In this document: positions 9,943-19,627 of the stretch, piece after piece
Layout: every line of letters starts with the position of its first letter
How positions within the stretch are numbered: the stretch's first letter is position 1
NCBI RefSeq assembly: GCF_014851675.1
Contig: NZ_JACVAE010000004.1
Span: forward strand, 437,723 to 501,722
Direction: 5' to 3'
Source of the DNA: Rhizobium sp. ARZ01
GTDB lineage: Bacteria; Pseudomonadota; Alphaproteobacteria; Rhizobiales; Rhizobiaceae
Length of the DNA stretch: 64,000 nucleotides
Made by a program: the position numbers and the translations under genes
The notes under the pieces: model-generated
The model's input: only the letters and a program-made list of their open reading frames with translations
Told to the model about the DNA's origin: nothing
Databases searched by the model: none

Positions 9943-11406
9943 TTGGACCCGGTGATCTCGATCCGGCCGCTGCTTGCCGTCGCCGTTCCCGGTTTGGCGG
10001 CGCTCGCCGTTCTGCTGCTGAACGACCGCGAGCGGCTGCGCGACGTCGTCTCGCCGCTCGCCGCGCTCGTTCTGTTTTTGATCGTCGCCTCCATGGCCCC
10101 CACCGTGCTTTCGGGCGGGACCGTCGAGTTGCGGCTGTTCGAGATCCTGCCGGGCGTCGACTTCGCCTTCCGGGCCGATGCGCTCGGCATGGTGTTCGCC
10201 ACCGTCTCCTCGCTGCTGTGGATCTTGGCTGCGATCTATTCGATCGGCTACATGCGGCACCTCAACGAGCACGCGCAAACCCGGTTCTTCGCCTGCTTCG
10301 CCACCAGTCTCGCCGCGGCCGTCGGCGGCGCTTTCGCCGCCAACCTGTTCACGCTGGTGATCTTCTACGAGATACTGAGCCTCGTCACCTATCCGCTCGT
10401 CTATCACCACGAGGACGAAGAGGCGTGGAGAGGCAGCCGAAAGTACCTCGTCTATCTGATGGGCGCCTCGAAGAGCGCGCTACTCGCCGCGCTGGCCCTA
10501 ACCTACCAAATCGAGGGGTCGCTCGACTTCGTGTCGGGCGGGCTTCTGGCGGGCGCCGATGCTTCGGCAGCGCTGCTGACAGTCGTCTATTTCTGTTATC
10601 TCTTCGGCTTCGCCAAGGCCGCGGTGATGCCGATGCATGCCTGGCTGCCGGCCGCGATGGTGGCGCCGACGCCCGTCAGCGCGCTGCTGCATGCCGTGGC
10701 CGTCGTCAAGATGGGCGTGTTCTGCGTGTTGCGGATGGTGTTCGATGTCTTTGGCGTCGGGCTTATCGCGACATTGGGTCTCGGCATCGCCACGGCCTAT
10801 CTCGTTTCGTTCACGATCCTGATGGCGTCTATCTACGCCCTGACCCGGGACGACCTGAAGGCCAGGCTGGCCTATTCGACCGTCAGCCAGCTCTCCTATA
10901 TCGTGCTCGGCGCGGTGCTGCTGTCGCCGGTCGCGATGGTGGGCGGGATCATCCACATCGCGGCGCACGCCTTCTCCAAGATCACGCTCTTCTTCTGCGC
11001 CGGCTCGATCTATTGCGCGAGCGGAAAACGCAACATCAGCGACATGGCGGGCATCGGCCGCAGGCTGCCCTGGACGATGGGCGCCTTCTTCGTTGCGTCG
11101 CTGAGCATGATCGGGATTCCCCCGACCGCCGGCTTTGTCAGCAAGTGGTATCTCGTGCAGGGGTCGGCAGACGCAGGCCAGATCGCGTTCCTTGTCGTGC
11201 TGCTCGTGAGCTCGGTCCTGAACGCCGCCTACTTCCTGCCGGTCAGCTATACCGCCTTCTTCGAGGCGGAGGCCGGGGAGGGCGAGGCGTCGGTCCGTGA
11301 AATTCCGATGGTGACGATACCACTGGTCGCGACGGCGGTCCTGTCGGTGCTGATGGGCATCTTCCCCGGCTATTTTCTCACGCTCGCGGACGGAGTGGTG
11401 CGATGA
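9943..11406 (+). CDS. Antiporter-like proton-pumping subunit (MrpD/NuoM family)
   Basis: A 487-residue polytopic protein of the proton-conducting transporter family, with about 14 helices. The proton-channel residues are visible: the TM5 glutamate in VIFYEILSLVTYPLV and the TM7 lysine region FAKAAVMPMHAWLPAAMVAP, then LHAVAVVKMGVF. It is closer to MrpD/NuoM than to NuoL because it lacks the long C-terminal lateral helix. The start is a TTG at 9943, four bases after nuoK; a GTG at 9952 is an alternative. Its stop overlaps the next gene by ATGA. It appears to be one of four antiporter-like modules of this complex I. Confidence 0.88.
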   Translation: MDPVISIRPLLAVAVPGLAALAVLLLNDRERLRDVVSPLAALVLFLIVASMAPTVLSGGTVELRLFEILPGVDFAFRADALGMVFATVSSLLWILAAIYSIGYMRHLNEHAQTRFFACFATSLAAAVGGAFAANLFTLVIFYEILSLVTYPLVYHHEDEEAWRGSRKYLVYLMGASKSALLAALALTYQIEGSLDFVSGGLLAGADASAALLTVVYFCYLFGFAKAAVMPMHAWLPAAMVAPTPVSALLHAVAVVKMGVFCVLRMVFDVFGVGLIATLGLGIATAYLVSFTILMASIYALTRDDLKARLAYSTVSQLSYIVLGAVLLSPVAMVGGIIHIAAHAFSKITLFFCAGSIYCASGKRNISDMAGIGRRLPWTMGAFFVASLSMIGIPPTAGFVSKWYLVQGSADAGQIAFLVVLLVSSVLNAAYFLPVSYTAFFEAEAGEGEASVREIPMVTIPLVATAVLSVLMGIFPGYFLTLADGVVR

Positions 11407-11657
11407 TCCGGCGTATCGTCGATTTTTTCGGTGACGAACAATATGCCAGGCAGCGTCGGACGTTGTTCTATCTGGCGCTCGTCCTGATCGTCCTGGCCGA
11501 CTTTGTGGTTCCCCGCGAACACGCCGAATACCTGTGGGAGCGGCTGCCGGGCTGGTCGGCCGCCTACGGCTTCTTTTCCTGCGTGGCTCTGATCTTTGTT
11601 TCCAAGTTCCTCGGCCATCAGGTCGGGCTGATGCGGCGCGAGGACTATTATGACTGA
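11403..11657 (+). CDS. Small membrane protein of the complex I cluster
   Basis: An 84-residue protein with two predicted membrane helices (LFYLALVLIVLADFVV, and a second from about AAYGFFSCVALIFVSKFLG) and a conserved-looking tail ending DYYD. It is locked between two antiporter-subunit genes by overlaps of four and eight bases, so it is very likely translated with them. I do not recognise a named family. By position it is a candidate accessory subunit joining the two Mrp-like modules. Confidence 0.8.
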   Translation: MIRRIVDFFGDEQYARQRRTLFYLALVLIVLADFVVPREHAEYLWERLPGWSAAYGFFSCVALIFVSKFLGHQVGLMRREDYYD

Positions 11658-13410
11658 CTTCGTCCATCCGGCCCTGCTCTTCATCCTCGGCGCCGTACCG
11701 ATCCCGTTTCTCAAGGGGTCGATCCGCAAGGCCTACCTACTGCTGATTCCGGCACTGGCGATCCTCGCCGTGCTCACGTTGCAGCCGGGCAGCTACGGTG
11801 CGGCGAGCTTCATCGACCAGGACATCCTGATCGCCAAGGTCGACAAGCTGAGCATCGTCTTCGCCACCGTCTTCACCATCATGGCGCTGATCGGCATGGT
11901 CTATGCGCTGCACCTGACCCAGGCCGGCCAGCACGTGGCGGCGTTCGTCTATGTCGGTTGCGCGCTCGGCGTGGTGTTCGCCGGCGACTACCTGACCCTC
12001 TACCTGTTCTGGGAAGGCATGGCGTTCGCCTCCGCCTACCTGGTCTTCGCGCAGGGCGGCGGGCCGGCGATCCGGGCCGGGTTCCGCTACCTGATGGTCC
12101 ATATTACCGGCGGGCTCGTGCTGTTCGGCGGCATCATCCTGCACGGGCTCAGCACCGGATCGATGCTGTTCGGTCCGATCGGGGGCGCAATGGACGCCGG
12201 AGCCTACCTGATCCTGGCCGGATTCCTGCTCAACGCGGCGGTGCCGCCGCTCAATGCCTGGCTGACCGACGCCTATCCGGAGGCGACCGTCACGGGCGCG
12301 GTGTTCATGAGCGCCTTCACCACCAAGACCGCCGTCTACGTGCTGGCGCGGGCATTTCCGGGCACCGAACTGCTGGTCTGGCTCGGCACCGTGATGGCCA
12401 TTTATGGCGTCATCTATGCAGTGTTGGAAAACGACTGCCGGCGGCTGCTGGCCTATCATATCGTCAGCCAGGTGGGCTACATGGTGGCGGGCATCGGCAT
12501 CGGCACCGAGATGGCGGTGAACGGCGCCGCCAGCCACGCCTTTGCGCATATCCTCTACAAGGCGCTGCTGTTCATGGGGGCGGGCGCAGTGATCTACGTC
12601 ACCGGTCGCCGCAAGCTCACCGAACTCGGCGGGCTCTACAAGACCATGCCGCTGACGGTGGCGCTCTACATGGTCGGCGCCTTTGCGATCTCGGCCTTCC
12701 CGTTCTTCTCCGGCTTCGTCACCAAGTCGATGGTGATTGCCGCGGCCGGAGCCGATCATCGTGCTCTGGTGATGCTGGCGCTGACGATGGCCTCGTCGGG
12801 GACGTTCCTGCACACCGGGCTCAAGCTCCCCTACTACATGTTCTTCGGCACCGACCGGAAGCTGCAGGCCCGGGAGCCGCCGCGCAACATGCTGGTGGCA
12901 ATGGGCATGGCGGCGGTGCTCTGCATCGCCATTGGCGTGTTCCCGCAGCCGCTCTATGCGCTGCTGCCCTATCCGGTCGACTTCCAGCCCTATACCGGCC
13001 AGCACGTCACGGAGAGCCTGGGACTCCTGATGTTCACGGCGCTCGGCTTCGTGCTGTTCCTCAAGGCGCTCGACCCCGAGAACACCATCAGCCTCGACAC
13101 CGACTGGTTCTACCGCAAGGGGGCGCGCGCCTTCATGTGGTTGGCCGAAAAGCCGCTGGCGCGCTACGAGCAGGCGGTGAGCAACGTGTCGGAGACCGTG
13201 GCGTGGCCCGTCCTGCACGGAGCGGCCCGCGCCGGGCTGCGGGTCGATCTGGCCGGGGTCGATGGCGTCGTCAACGGCGTCGCCCGCTCGATCCTGCGCG
13301 GCGGCGGGGCAATGCGGCGGCTCCAGACCGGGGTCGTGACCCATTACGTGCTGGCGATGATCGTCGGCGTCATCGCCGCCGTCGTCGTCTTCGCCGTGGT
13401 GTGGCGGTAA
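11650..13410 (+). CDS. Long antiporter-like subunit in the NuoL position (Na+/H+ antiporter subunit D-like)
   Basis: A 586-residue member of the proton-conducting transporter family. The TM5 glutamate is present (LYLFWEGMAFASAYLVF). The usual TM7 lysine position reads LNAAVPPLNAWLTDAYPEA, an asparagine instead of lysine. A TM8 lysine remains (FTTKTAVYVLAR). After the core, residues about 450-586 hold an amphipathic stretch (DTDWFYRKGARAFMWLAEKP) and a last helix, which may take the role of the NuoL lateral helix. The start overlaps the 84-residue gene. No canonical NuoL exists elsewhere in the cluster, so this protein plus the 487-residue one probably replace it. Confidence 0.87.
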   Translation: MTDFVHPALLFILGAVPIPFLKGSIRKAYLLLIPALAILAVLTLQPGSYGAASFIDQDILIAKVDKLSIVFATVFTIMALIGMVYALHLTQAGQHVAAFVYVGCALGVVFAGDYLTLYLFWEGMAFASAYLVFAQGGGPAIRAGFRYLMVHITGGLVLFGGIILHGLSTGSMLFGPIGGAMDAGAYLILAGFLLNAAVPPLNAWLTDAYPEATVTGAVFMSAFTTKTAVYVLARAFPGTELLVWLGTVMAIYGVIYAVLENDCRRLLAYHIVSQVGYMVAGIGIGTEMAVNGAASHAFAHILYKALLFMGAGAVIYVTGRRKLTELGGLYKTMPLTVALYMVGAFAISAFPFFSGFVTKSMVIAAAGADHRALVMLALTMASSGTFLHTGLKLPYYMFFGTDRKLQAREPPRNMLVAMGMAAVLCIAIGVFPQPLYALLPYPVDFQPYTGQHVTESLGLLMFTALGFVLFLKALDPENTISLDTDWFYRKGARAFMWLAEKPLARYEQAVSNVSETVAWPVLHGAARAGLRVDLAGVDGVVNGVARSILRGGGAMRRLQTGVVTHYVLAMIVGVIAAVVVFAVVWR

Positions 13411-13419
13411 GGGGGCGCG

Positions 13420-14895
13420 ATGGGATTGCCGCTGCTCAGCCTCATCGTCTTCGTGCCCATCGCCGGGGCAACGGTCCTGATGTTTCTCCGCAACGACGAT
13501 GCGGTGCGATGGGCGGCGCTCGCCGCCACGCTCCTCGATCTCGCGCTCTGCATTGCCATGCTGGCCGGCTTCGACACCACCACGCACGCGATGCAGTTCG
13601 TCGAGCGACGCCCATGGGTGCCGGCGCTCGGCATCACCTTTTCGCTCGGCGTCGACGGCATCAGCGCGCTGTTCGTATTCCTGACCGCGCTTTTGGGCGC
13701 GGTCTGCGTGCTCGCCTCCTGGGTGGCGATCGATAGCAGGGTCAAGGCATTCATGGTCAGCCTGCTCGTGATGCAGGCGCTGATGCTAGGGGTGTTCTGC
13801 GCGCTCGACCTCTTCCTGTTCTACGTCTGCTGGGAGGCGATGCTGATCCCGATGTATCTCATCATCGGCGTCTGGGGCGGCGAGGGCCGGGTCTATGCGG
13901 CGTTCAAGTTCTTCCTCTACACACTCGCCGGCAGCCTGCTGTTCCTGGTCGGCGTCATCGTGCTCTATCTCCAGGGCGGAAAGACCTTCGACATCCTCGC
14001 CCTGACGGCGCAGGATCTGCCGTTCGAGATCCAGGCGTGGCTGTTCTTCGCCTTCCTGGTCGCCTTTGCCGTCAAGGTGCCGATGGTGCCGGTGCATACC
14101 TGGCTGCCGGACGCCCATGTGCAGGCGCCGACGGCGGGCAGCATCATCCTTGCCGGCGTGCTCCTGAAGATGGGCGCCTATGGATTCTTAAGGTTCTCGC
14201 TGCCGATGCTGCCGGAGGCGTCGGTGCATTACTCGACGCTGATGCTGGCGTTGTCGGCGCTTGCGATCGTCTATGGCGGGCTGCTGGCGCTGGCGCAGGA
14301 CGACCTGAAGAAGCTGGTGGCCTATTCCAGCATCAGCCACATGGGCTTCGTGACGCTCGGAATCTTTGCGCTCAACCTCCGCGGGCTGCAGGGCGGCATC
14401 CTGCAGATGTTCAATCATGGCGTGACGACCGGGGCGCTGTTTTTGTTCGTCGGCCTGATCTACGAGCGGACGCACACGCGCAGCATCGCCGACTATGGCG
14501 GGCTGATGAAGCTGGCGCCGGTCTACACCTCGTTCCTGGCGCTGTTCACTTTGTCGTCGATGGCGCTACCCGGAACGAATTCGTTCGTGGGGGAGCTGCT
14601 GGTGCTGTCCGGCGGGTTTGCTGCCAATTTGGTGCTGGGCGCTGTTGCCGTCCTCGGTGCGCTGCTGAGCGCGGCCTATCTGCTGGGCATGTACGGCCGG
14701 GTCTCGCTCGGCCCGGTCACGGCCGGGGCCCGGCACAAGATCCGCGACGTCAACGCCCGCGAGATGGCGGCGATCCTGCCGCTGGCCGTCTTCGTGCTTT
14801 GGGTCGGGCTCTATCCAAAACCCTTTCTTGCCATCATCGACGCCTCGGTGCGGCATCTGCTGGAGCAGGTGCATGGTGGAGGGGGCGGCCAATGA
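13420..14895 (+). CDS. nuoM: NADH-quinone oxidoreductase subunit M
   Basis: Antiporter-like proton-pumping subunit of complex I, 491 residues. The TM5 glutamate region FYVCWEAMLIPMYLIIGVWGG and TM7 lysine region FAVKVPMVPVHTWLPDAHVQ are typical of NuoM, as are the KKLVAYSSISHMGF and FNHGVTTGALFLFVG stretches. AAGGGGGCG precedes the ATG. The 3' end overlaps nuoN by four bases. Confidence 0.96.
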   Translation: MGLPLLSLIVFVPIAGATVLMFLRNDDAVRWAALAATLLDLALCIAMLAGFDTTTHAMQFVERRPWVPALGITFSLGVDGISALFVFLTALLGAVCVLASWVAIDSRVKAFMVSLLVMQALMLGVFCALDLFLFYVCWEAMLIPMYLIIGVWGGEGRVYAAFKFFLYTLAGSLLFLVGVIVLYLQGGKTFDILALTAQDLPFEIQAWLFFAFLVAFAVKVPMVPVHTWLPDAHVQAPTAGSIILAGVLLKMGAYGFLRFSLPMLPEASVHYSTLMLALSALAIVYGGLLALAQDDLKKLVAYSSISHMGFVTLGIFALNLRGLQGGILQMFNHGVTTGALFLFVGLIYERTHTRSIADYGGLMKLAPVYTSFLALFTLSSMALPGTNSFVGELLVLSGGFAANLVLGAVAVLGALLSAAYLLGMYGRVSLGPVTAGARHKIRDVNAREMAAILPLAVFVLWVGLYPKPFLAIIDASVRHLLEQVHGGGGGQ

Positions 14896-16331
14896 ACGCC
14901 GCAGCGCTTTACCAGTCGGCGCTTGCGAGCCTCCCCGAGATCGTGGTGGTCACCGGCGCCTGCATCCTGCTGATCCTCGGACAGCTGGTGCGAAAGGGCC
15001 GGGAGGATTTCCTCCTCTGGGCCTCTGTCGGGGTGGTGGTGATTGCCGCCCTCTTGACACTGATGCCGACGGGCGAGGTCCGGCCGACCTATGCCGGCAT
15101 GTTCATCGCCGACCGCTTCTCGGTGTTCTTCAAGCTCATCTTCTACCTGGCCACGATCCTGACGTTCCTGCTGTCGCGCAAATACGCCGACATCGAAGGG
15201 ATCGGCAGCAGTGAATACTACGTGCTGCTGCTCTTCACCCTTTCAGGCATGATGATCATGGCCTCGGCGACCGACCTGCTGTCGATCTATGTCGGCCTCG
15301 AACTGACGGTGCTCTGCACCTATGTGCTGACCGGCTTCTTGCGGCGTGAGCGGCGGTCGAACGAGGCGGCGCTGAAATATGTGATCCTCGGCGCCGTCGC
15401 GACCGCGATCTTCCTCTACGGCGTCTCGCTGGTCTACGGGCTCACCGGCACCACCCAACTGGATGCCATGGCCGCGGCGGTGACCGGCGAGCCGGTCGAC
15501 CCCGGATTGCTGCTGGCGGTGGTCTTCATTGTCGCCGGCCTGGTCTTCAAGGTCGGCGCGGTGCCATTCCACATGTGGCTGCCGGATGTCTACGAAGGCG
15601 CGCCGACGACGATCACCGCCTTCATGTCGGTGGGACCCAAGGCGGCCGGCTTCGCGGTGATCCTGCGGGTCTTCCTCAATCCTCTGGTCGCCGACTCGAA
15701 CGCCTGGATCGTTGTCGCCGTCATTGCCGTGGTGACGATGGCGCTCGGCAGTTTCGTGGCGCTGGTGCAGGACAACTTCAAGCGCCTGCTGGCCTATTCC
15801 AGCATCGCCCATGCCGGGTTCGCGCTGTTCGGCGTCGTCGCCGGCGGCGCAGACGGGATCGCCAGCGTAATGCTCTACCTCTTGATCTACGCCTTCATGA
15901 ATCTCGGCCTGTTCGGCGCCGTCATCATGATGCGCAGCGGCGATTTCTCCGGCGAGGTCATCGACGACTATGCCGGCTTCGCCCGGCCGCATCCGGTGCT
16001 GGCGCTGCTGATGCTGCTCTACCTGTTTTCGCTGGCCGGCATTCCGCCGACAGCCGGGTTCTTCGCCAAGTTCTACGTGCTGGTCGCCCTCGTCGAGCGG
16101 GGCTACGTCGCGCTGGCGGTCATCGCCGTGCTCCTCAGCGCCGTCGCCGCCTATTTCTATATCCGCATCGTCATGCTGATCTACATGCGCGAGCCGAAGA
16201 AGGCGTTCGAGCCGGCGCTGACACCGATGGTCGGCGCCACGCTCGCCGTCACCGCCGCCGGCACGATCGGCATCGGCCTGTTTCCGGCCTGGTTCCTCCG
16301 GCTCGCTCAACAATCGGTGTTCGGCGGCTGA
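14892..16331 (+). CDS. nuoN: NADH-quinone oxidoreductase subunit N
   Basis: Innermost antiporter-like subunit of complex I, 479 residues. The TM5 glutamate (SIYVGLELTVLCTYVLTGF), the TM7 lysine region (VFKVGAVPFHMWLPDVYEG) and KRLLAYSSIAHAGFAL identify NuoN. I take the ATG at 14892, which overlaps the nuoM stop (ATGA). An 80-base gap follows before nuoA, the only notable break in the plus-strand cluster. Confidence 0.96.
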   Translation: MNAAALYQSALASLPEIVVVTGACILLILGQLVRKGREDFLLWASVGVVVIAALLTLMPTGEVRPTYAGMFIADRFSVFFKLIFYLATILTFLLSRKYADIEGIGSSEYYVLLLFTLSGMMIMASATDLLSIYVGLELTVLCTYVLTGFLRRERRSNEAALKYVILGAVATAIFLYGVSLVYGLTGTTQLDAMAAAVTGEPVDPGLLLAVVFIVAGLVFKVGAVPFHMWLPDVYEGAPTTITAFMSVGPKAAGFAVILRVFLNPLVADSNAWIVVAVIAVVTMALGSFVALVQDNFKRLLAYSSIAHAGFALFGVVAGGADGIASVMLYLLIYAFMNLGLFGAVIMMRSGDFSGEVIDDYAGFARPHPVLALLMLLYLFSLAGIPPTAGFFAKFYVLVALVERGYVALAVIAVLLSAVAAYFYIRIVMLIYMREPKKAFEPALTPMVGATLAVTAAGTIGIGLFPAWFLRLAQQSVFGG

Positions 16332-16462
16332 CGGGTTTGCAATGATTCGTACGACGGAATAGACTGCCAGTTCAAAGGATTACCCAAGTCGCTCCGCGGG
16401 GCGGCAGCGTTATGGCCCCGACGGCGTTCGGCTTGAGCAAGCCCCTTTTGTGGGTGGCCGAT

Positions 16463-16828
16463 ATGATTGCGATGGAGTTCCTGCCGGTTCTTTTCATGGT
16501 CGCCGGGATCGTGCTGGTGGCAGGGGCGACGATGTTCGTCTCCTCGCTGCTGCGCCCGTCCAATCCCTATCCTGAAAAGAACGCGCCCTATGAATGCGGC
16601 ATGGATGCCGCGGGCGAGGCGGCCGGCGGCCGCTTCCGGGTGCCGTTCTTCATCCTCGCGATCCTGCTGGTGGTCTTCGACGTCGAGGCGATGTTCCTCT
16701 TTCCCTGGGCCGTCGTCCTGAAGGAGATCGGACTGGTCGGCTATATCGAAATGTTTGTCTTCATGCTGCTGCTGCTCGTGGGCTTCGCCTACGCCTGGCT
16801 GAAGGGAGCGCTGGAATGGGAGGAGTAG
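16463..16828 (+). CDS. nuoA: NADH-quinone oxidoreductase subunit A
   Basis: Three-helix membrane subunit at the junction of the two arms of complex I. The conserved loop [20 protein letters not shown], with its cysteine, is near residues 32-55, followed by [25 protein letters not shown]. The ATG at 16463 gives the usual 121 residues and follows GGGTGG; an in-frame ATG at 16412 would give 138. The gene overlaps nuoB by 13 bases. Confidence 0.93.
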   Translation: MIAMEFLPVLFMVAGIVLVAGATMFVSSLLRPSNPYPEKNAPYECGMDAAGEAAGGRFRVPFFILAILLVVFDVEAMFLFPWAVVLKEIGLVGYIEMFVFMLLLLVGFAYAWLKGALEWEE

Positions 16829-17319
16829 GCAACACCATCCGCGACAGCATCCTGTTCACTACGGCCGACAGCGTCATCAACTGGAGCCGGAGCTCGGCCC
16901 TGTGGCCGGAGACCTTCGGCATTGCCTGCTGCGCCATCGAGATGATCTCGGCCGGCTGCGCGCGCTACGATCTCGACCGGTTCGGCGTGGTGTTCCGCCC
17001 GTCGCCGCGACAGTCCGACGTGATGATCATCGCCGGCACCGTGACCCGGAAGTTCGCCCCCGTCGTGCGCCGGCTCTATGACCAGATGCCGGAACCGCGC
17101 TGGGTGATCGCCATGGGCACCTGCGCGATTTCCGGCGGCGTCTACAACACCTATGCCGTGGTGCAGGGCTCGGAAACCTTCGTGCCCGTCGACGTGCATG
17201 TGCCCGGCTGCCCGCCGCGCCCCGAGGCGCTGATGCACGGCTTCCTGCTGCTCCAGGAGAAGATCAAGAGGTCGCGCGCGCTGGCCGGGACACCTCTGGA
17301 TCGGATGACCGCGTCATGA
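16816..17319 (+). CDS. nuoB: NADH-quinone oxidoreductase subunit B
   Basis: Peripheral-arm subunit holding the terminal [4Fe-4S] cluster N2, 167 residues. The cluster ligands are visible: the adjacent cysteines in [13 protein letters not shown], the cysteine in MGTCAISGG and the one in [10 protein letters not shown]. The ATG at 16816 lies inside the nuoA end, and the stop overlaps nuoC (ATGA), indicating tight coupling. Confidence 0.96.
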   Translation: MGGVGNTIRDSILFTTADSVINWSRSSALWPETFGIACCAIEMISAGCARYDLDRFGVVFRPSPRQSDVMIIAGTVTRKFAPVVRRLYDQMPEPRWVIAMGTCAISGGVYNTYAVVQGSETFVPVDVHVPGCPPRPEALMHGFLLLQEKIKRSRALAGTPLDRMTAS

Positions 17320-17864
17320 GAGAGGGGCCGCCCCTTGACCGCGCCCCGATCATCGAGCGCTTCGGGGAAGCAATCGAGGATCTCGGCGTCGCGCACGGCA
17401 TCGATGTCTTTGCCGTTCCGCCCGAGACGATCGTCGCGTTCTGCCGGTTCCTGAAGGAGCACCCAGCGCTGCGGTTCAATTTCCTGTCGGACATCTGCGG
17501 GGTCGATCACTATCCCGAAACCCCGCGGTTCGAGGCGGTCTACCATCTCTATTCGCTGCCGAACAAATGGCGGGTCCGCATCAAGTGCCGGCTCGGCGAT
17601 CCCCCGCAGGTCCCCTCGGTCACCGGCGTCTGGCGCACCGCCAACTGGCACGAGCGCGAGGCCTGGGACATGTACGGCATCCGCTTCGAGGGGCATCCCG
17701 ACCTGCGCCGGATCTACATGTGGGAGGGTTTCGAGGGCTTTCCGCAGCGCAAGGATTTTCCGTTGCGCGGCTACAGGGACAAGCTCAACCCATACGGTGC
17801 CGAAGGGCCGCCGCCGACGCAGCCCGACCTCGCCACCAGGGATATTCCAAAAGGAGGCCGTTGA
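17316..17864 (+). CDS. nuoC: NADH-quinone oxidoreductase subunit C
   Basis: 30-kDa-type subunit of the peripheral arm, 182 residues and not fused to NuoD. The family signature is present: [18 protein letters not shown] and [20 protein letters not shown], then [20 protein letters not shown], which contacts NuoB/NuoD. Confidence 0.95.
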   Translation: MREGPPLDRAPIIERFGEAIEDLGVAHGIDVFAVPPETIVAFCRFLKEHPALRFNFLSDICGVDHYPETPRFEAVYHLYSLPNKWRVRIKCRLGDPPQVPSVTGVWRTANWHEREAWDMYGIRFEGHPDLRRIYMWEGFEGFPQRKDFPLRGYRDKLNPYGAEGPPPTQPDLATRDIPKGGR

Positions 17865-17879
17865 CGCCGGAGCGATGAG

Positions 17880-19094
17880 ATGACCGAAGTCACCGAACTC
17901 GACAGGCCGGAGGGCGAAGCGCTCAACACCAAGGAAGTGCTTCTCAACCTCGGCCCGCAGCACCCCAGCACCCATGGGGTTCTCCGGCTTGTGCTCGAAC
18001 TGGACGGCGAGTATGTCGAGCGCGTCGACCCGCATATCGGCTACCTGCACCGCGGCACCGAGAAGCTGGCGGAGAGTTTCACCTATACCCAGATCTTCCC
18101 GCTGACCGACCGGCTCGACTATCTCTGCCCGCCCTCCAACAACCTGGCCTTTGCGCTGGCGGTGGAAAAGCTCCTCGGCATCGAGGCGCCGATCCGGGCG
18201 CAATATATCCGCGTGCTGATGGCCGAGCTGGCGCGGATCTCCGGCCACCTGCTGATCACCGGCGCGCTGCCGATGGACCTCGGCGCCATGACCGCGCTGC
18301 TCTATGTCATGCGCGAGCGCGAGATGATCATGGATCTCCTGGAAATGATCACCGGGGCGCGCATGCACACCTCTTTCTGCCGGGTCGGCGGGGTGCGCGA
18401 GGACCTGCCCGACGGCTTCCTGCCGAAGATCCGGGAGTTCTGCGAGATCTTCCCGAACCGGATCCGCGACTACGAGCAACTGCTCGAAACCAACCGGGTG
18501 TTCCTCAAGCGCACGCAAGGGGTCGGCATCATCTCCGGCGAGGACGCCATCGACCTCGGCCTCAGCGGCCCGAACCTGCGGGCCTCCGGGGTCGACTGGG
18601 ACATCCGCCGCGACGAGCCTTACGAGATCTACGACCGGCTCGATTTCAAGGTCATCACCCGCGACGAGGGCGATTGCTATGCGCGCTGGCGCTGCCGGGT
18701 CGACGAGATGCGCGAAAGCATCCGCATCATCGAGCAATGCCTCGAGCAGATGCCCGAGGGGGCCTTCCAGATCGACATGCCGACGATCGCCTTCCCGGTG
18801 GACAAGGAGCGCGTGCACTGCTCGATGGAGGCGCTGATCCAGCATTTCGACCTGTCGGCCTATGGCTTCGACGTGCCCAAGGGCGAGGTCTACTCGGCGA
18901 TCGAGGCGCCGAAGGGGGAACTGGGGTTCTACATCATCAGCGACGGCTCGCCGAAGCCGTTCCGCATGAAGGTGCGGGCCCCGTCCTTCGTCAATCTCCA
19001 GGGGCTGTTCGGGGTGAGCAATGCCCGTTACCTGGCCGACATGATCGCCGTGCTCGGCAGCCTCGACCCGGTGATGGCGGAGGTGGACAAGTAG
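17880..19094 (+). CDS. nuoD: NADH-quinone oxidoreductase subunit D
   Basis: 49-kDa-type subunit that forms the quinone site with NuoB, 404 residues. The start NLGPQHPSTHGVLRLVLELD holds the quinone-binding histidine loop, and HIGYLHRGTEKLAE and MDLGAMTALLYVM follow. The usual final conserved region is present (NLQGLFGVSNARYLADMIAV), with the ending EVDK where many homologues end EVDR. The start ATG at 17880 follows GGAGCG; the nearby ATG at 17875 meets a stop at once. Confidence 0.96.
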   Translation: MTEVTELDRPEGEALNTKEVLLNLGPQHPSTHGVLRLVLELDGEYVERVDPHIGYLHRGTEKLAESFTYTQIFPLTDRLDYLCPPSNNLAFALAVEKLLGIEAPIRAQYIRVLMAELARISGHLLITGALPMDLGAMTALLYVMREREMIMDLLEMITGARMHTSFCRVGGVREDLPDGFLPKIREFCEIFPNRIRDYEQLLETNRVFLKRTQGVGIISGEDAIDLGLSGPNLRASGVDWDIRRDEPYEIYDRLDFKVITRDEGDCYARWRCRVDEMRESIRIIEQCLEQMPEGAFQIDMPTIAFPVDKERVHCSMEALIQHFDLSAYGFDVPKGEVYSAIEAPKGELGFYIISDGSPKPFRMKVRAPSFVNLQGLFGVSNARYLADMIAVLGSLDPVMAEVDK

Positions 19095-19110
19095 AGGAGG
19101 TTAGGACGCT

Positions 19111-19623
19111 ATGGGCATGCGCGAACAGATCGAGACGGCGGCGGCGCGGTATCCCGACCGGCGCTCGGCGATCATGCCCGCGCTTCTGATCGCGCAGAAG
19201 GCGCACGGCCATCTGCCCGGCCCGGTGCTGGAGGAGGTCGCCGACATCCTCGGCGTCGAGCGGATCTGGGTCTATGAGCTCGCGACCTTCTACACGCTGT
19301 TTCACACCGAGCCGATCGGCCGGTTCCACCTGCAGCTCTGCGACAATCTTTCGTGCATGCTGTGTGGGGCCGAGCGCCTGCTGGCGCACATGGAAACCGT
19401 GCTGGGGATCAGCAAGGGCGAGACCACCCCGGACGGGCTGTTCACGCTCTCCACCGTCGAGTGCCTCGGGGCCTGCGAGATGGCACCGGTGATGCAGGTC
19501 GGCGACGACTACCACGGCAATCTCGATGTCGCGCGGCTGGACGCGCTGCTGGACCGCCTGCAGGCCCCAGTGCCGCGGATCGACACCGTCGCACCCGCCG
19601 CTGAGCCATCGCCGGGAGAATAG
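19111..19623 (+). CDS. nuoE: NADH-quinone oxidoreductase subunit E
   Basis: 24-kDa-type subunit with [2Fe-2S] cluster N1a, 170 residues. The thioredoxin-like fold carries the ligands in LCDNLSCMLCG (about residue 83) and VECLGACEMAPVMQV (about residue 118). GAGGAGG precedes the ATG at 19111. It is followed four bases later by nuoF. Confidence 0.95.
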   Translation: MGMREQIETAAARYPDRRSAIMPALLIAQKAHGHLPGPVLEEVADILGVERIWVYELATFYTLFHTEPIGRFHLQLCDNLSCMLCGAERLLAHMETVLGISKGETTPDGLFTLSTVECLGACEMAPVMQVGDDYHGNLDVARLDALLDRLQAPVPRIDTVAPAAEPSPGE

Positions 19624-19627
19624 CGCC

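Noticed and set aside
11737..13587. A 616-codon open frame antisense to the long antiporter subunit, and similar long antisense frames over nuoN, nuoD and the Liv genes
   Set aside because: They mirror real genes, have low-complexity His/Asp/Arg-rich translations and no recognisable domain; they result from high GC codon use.
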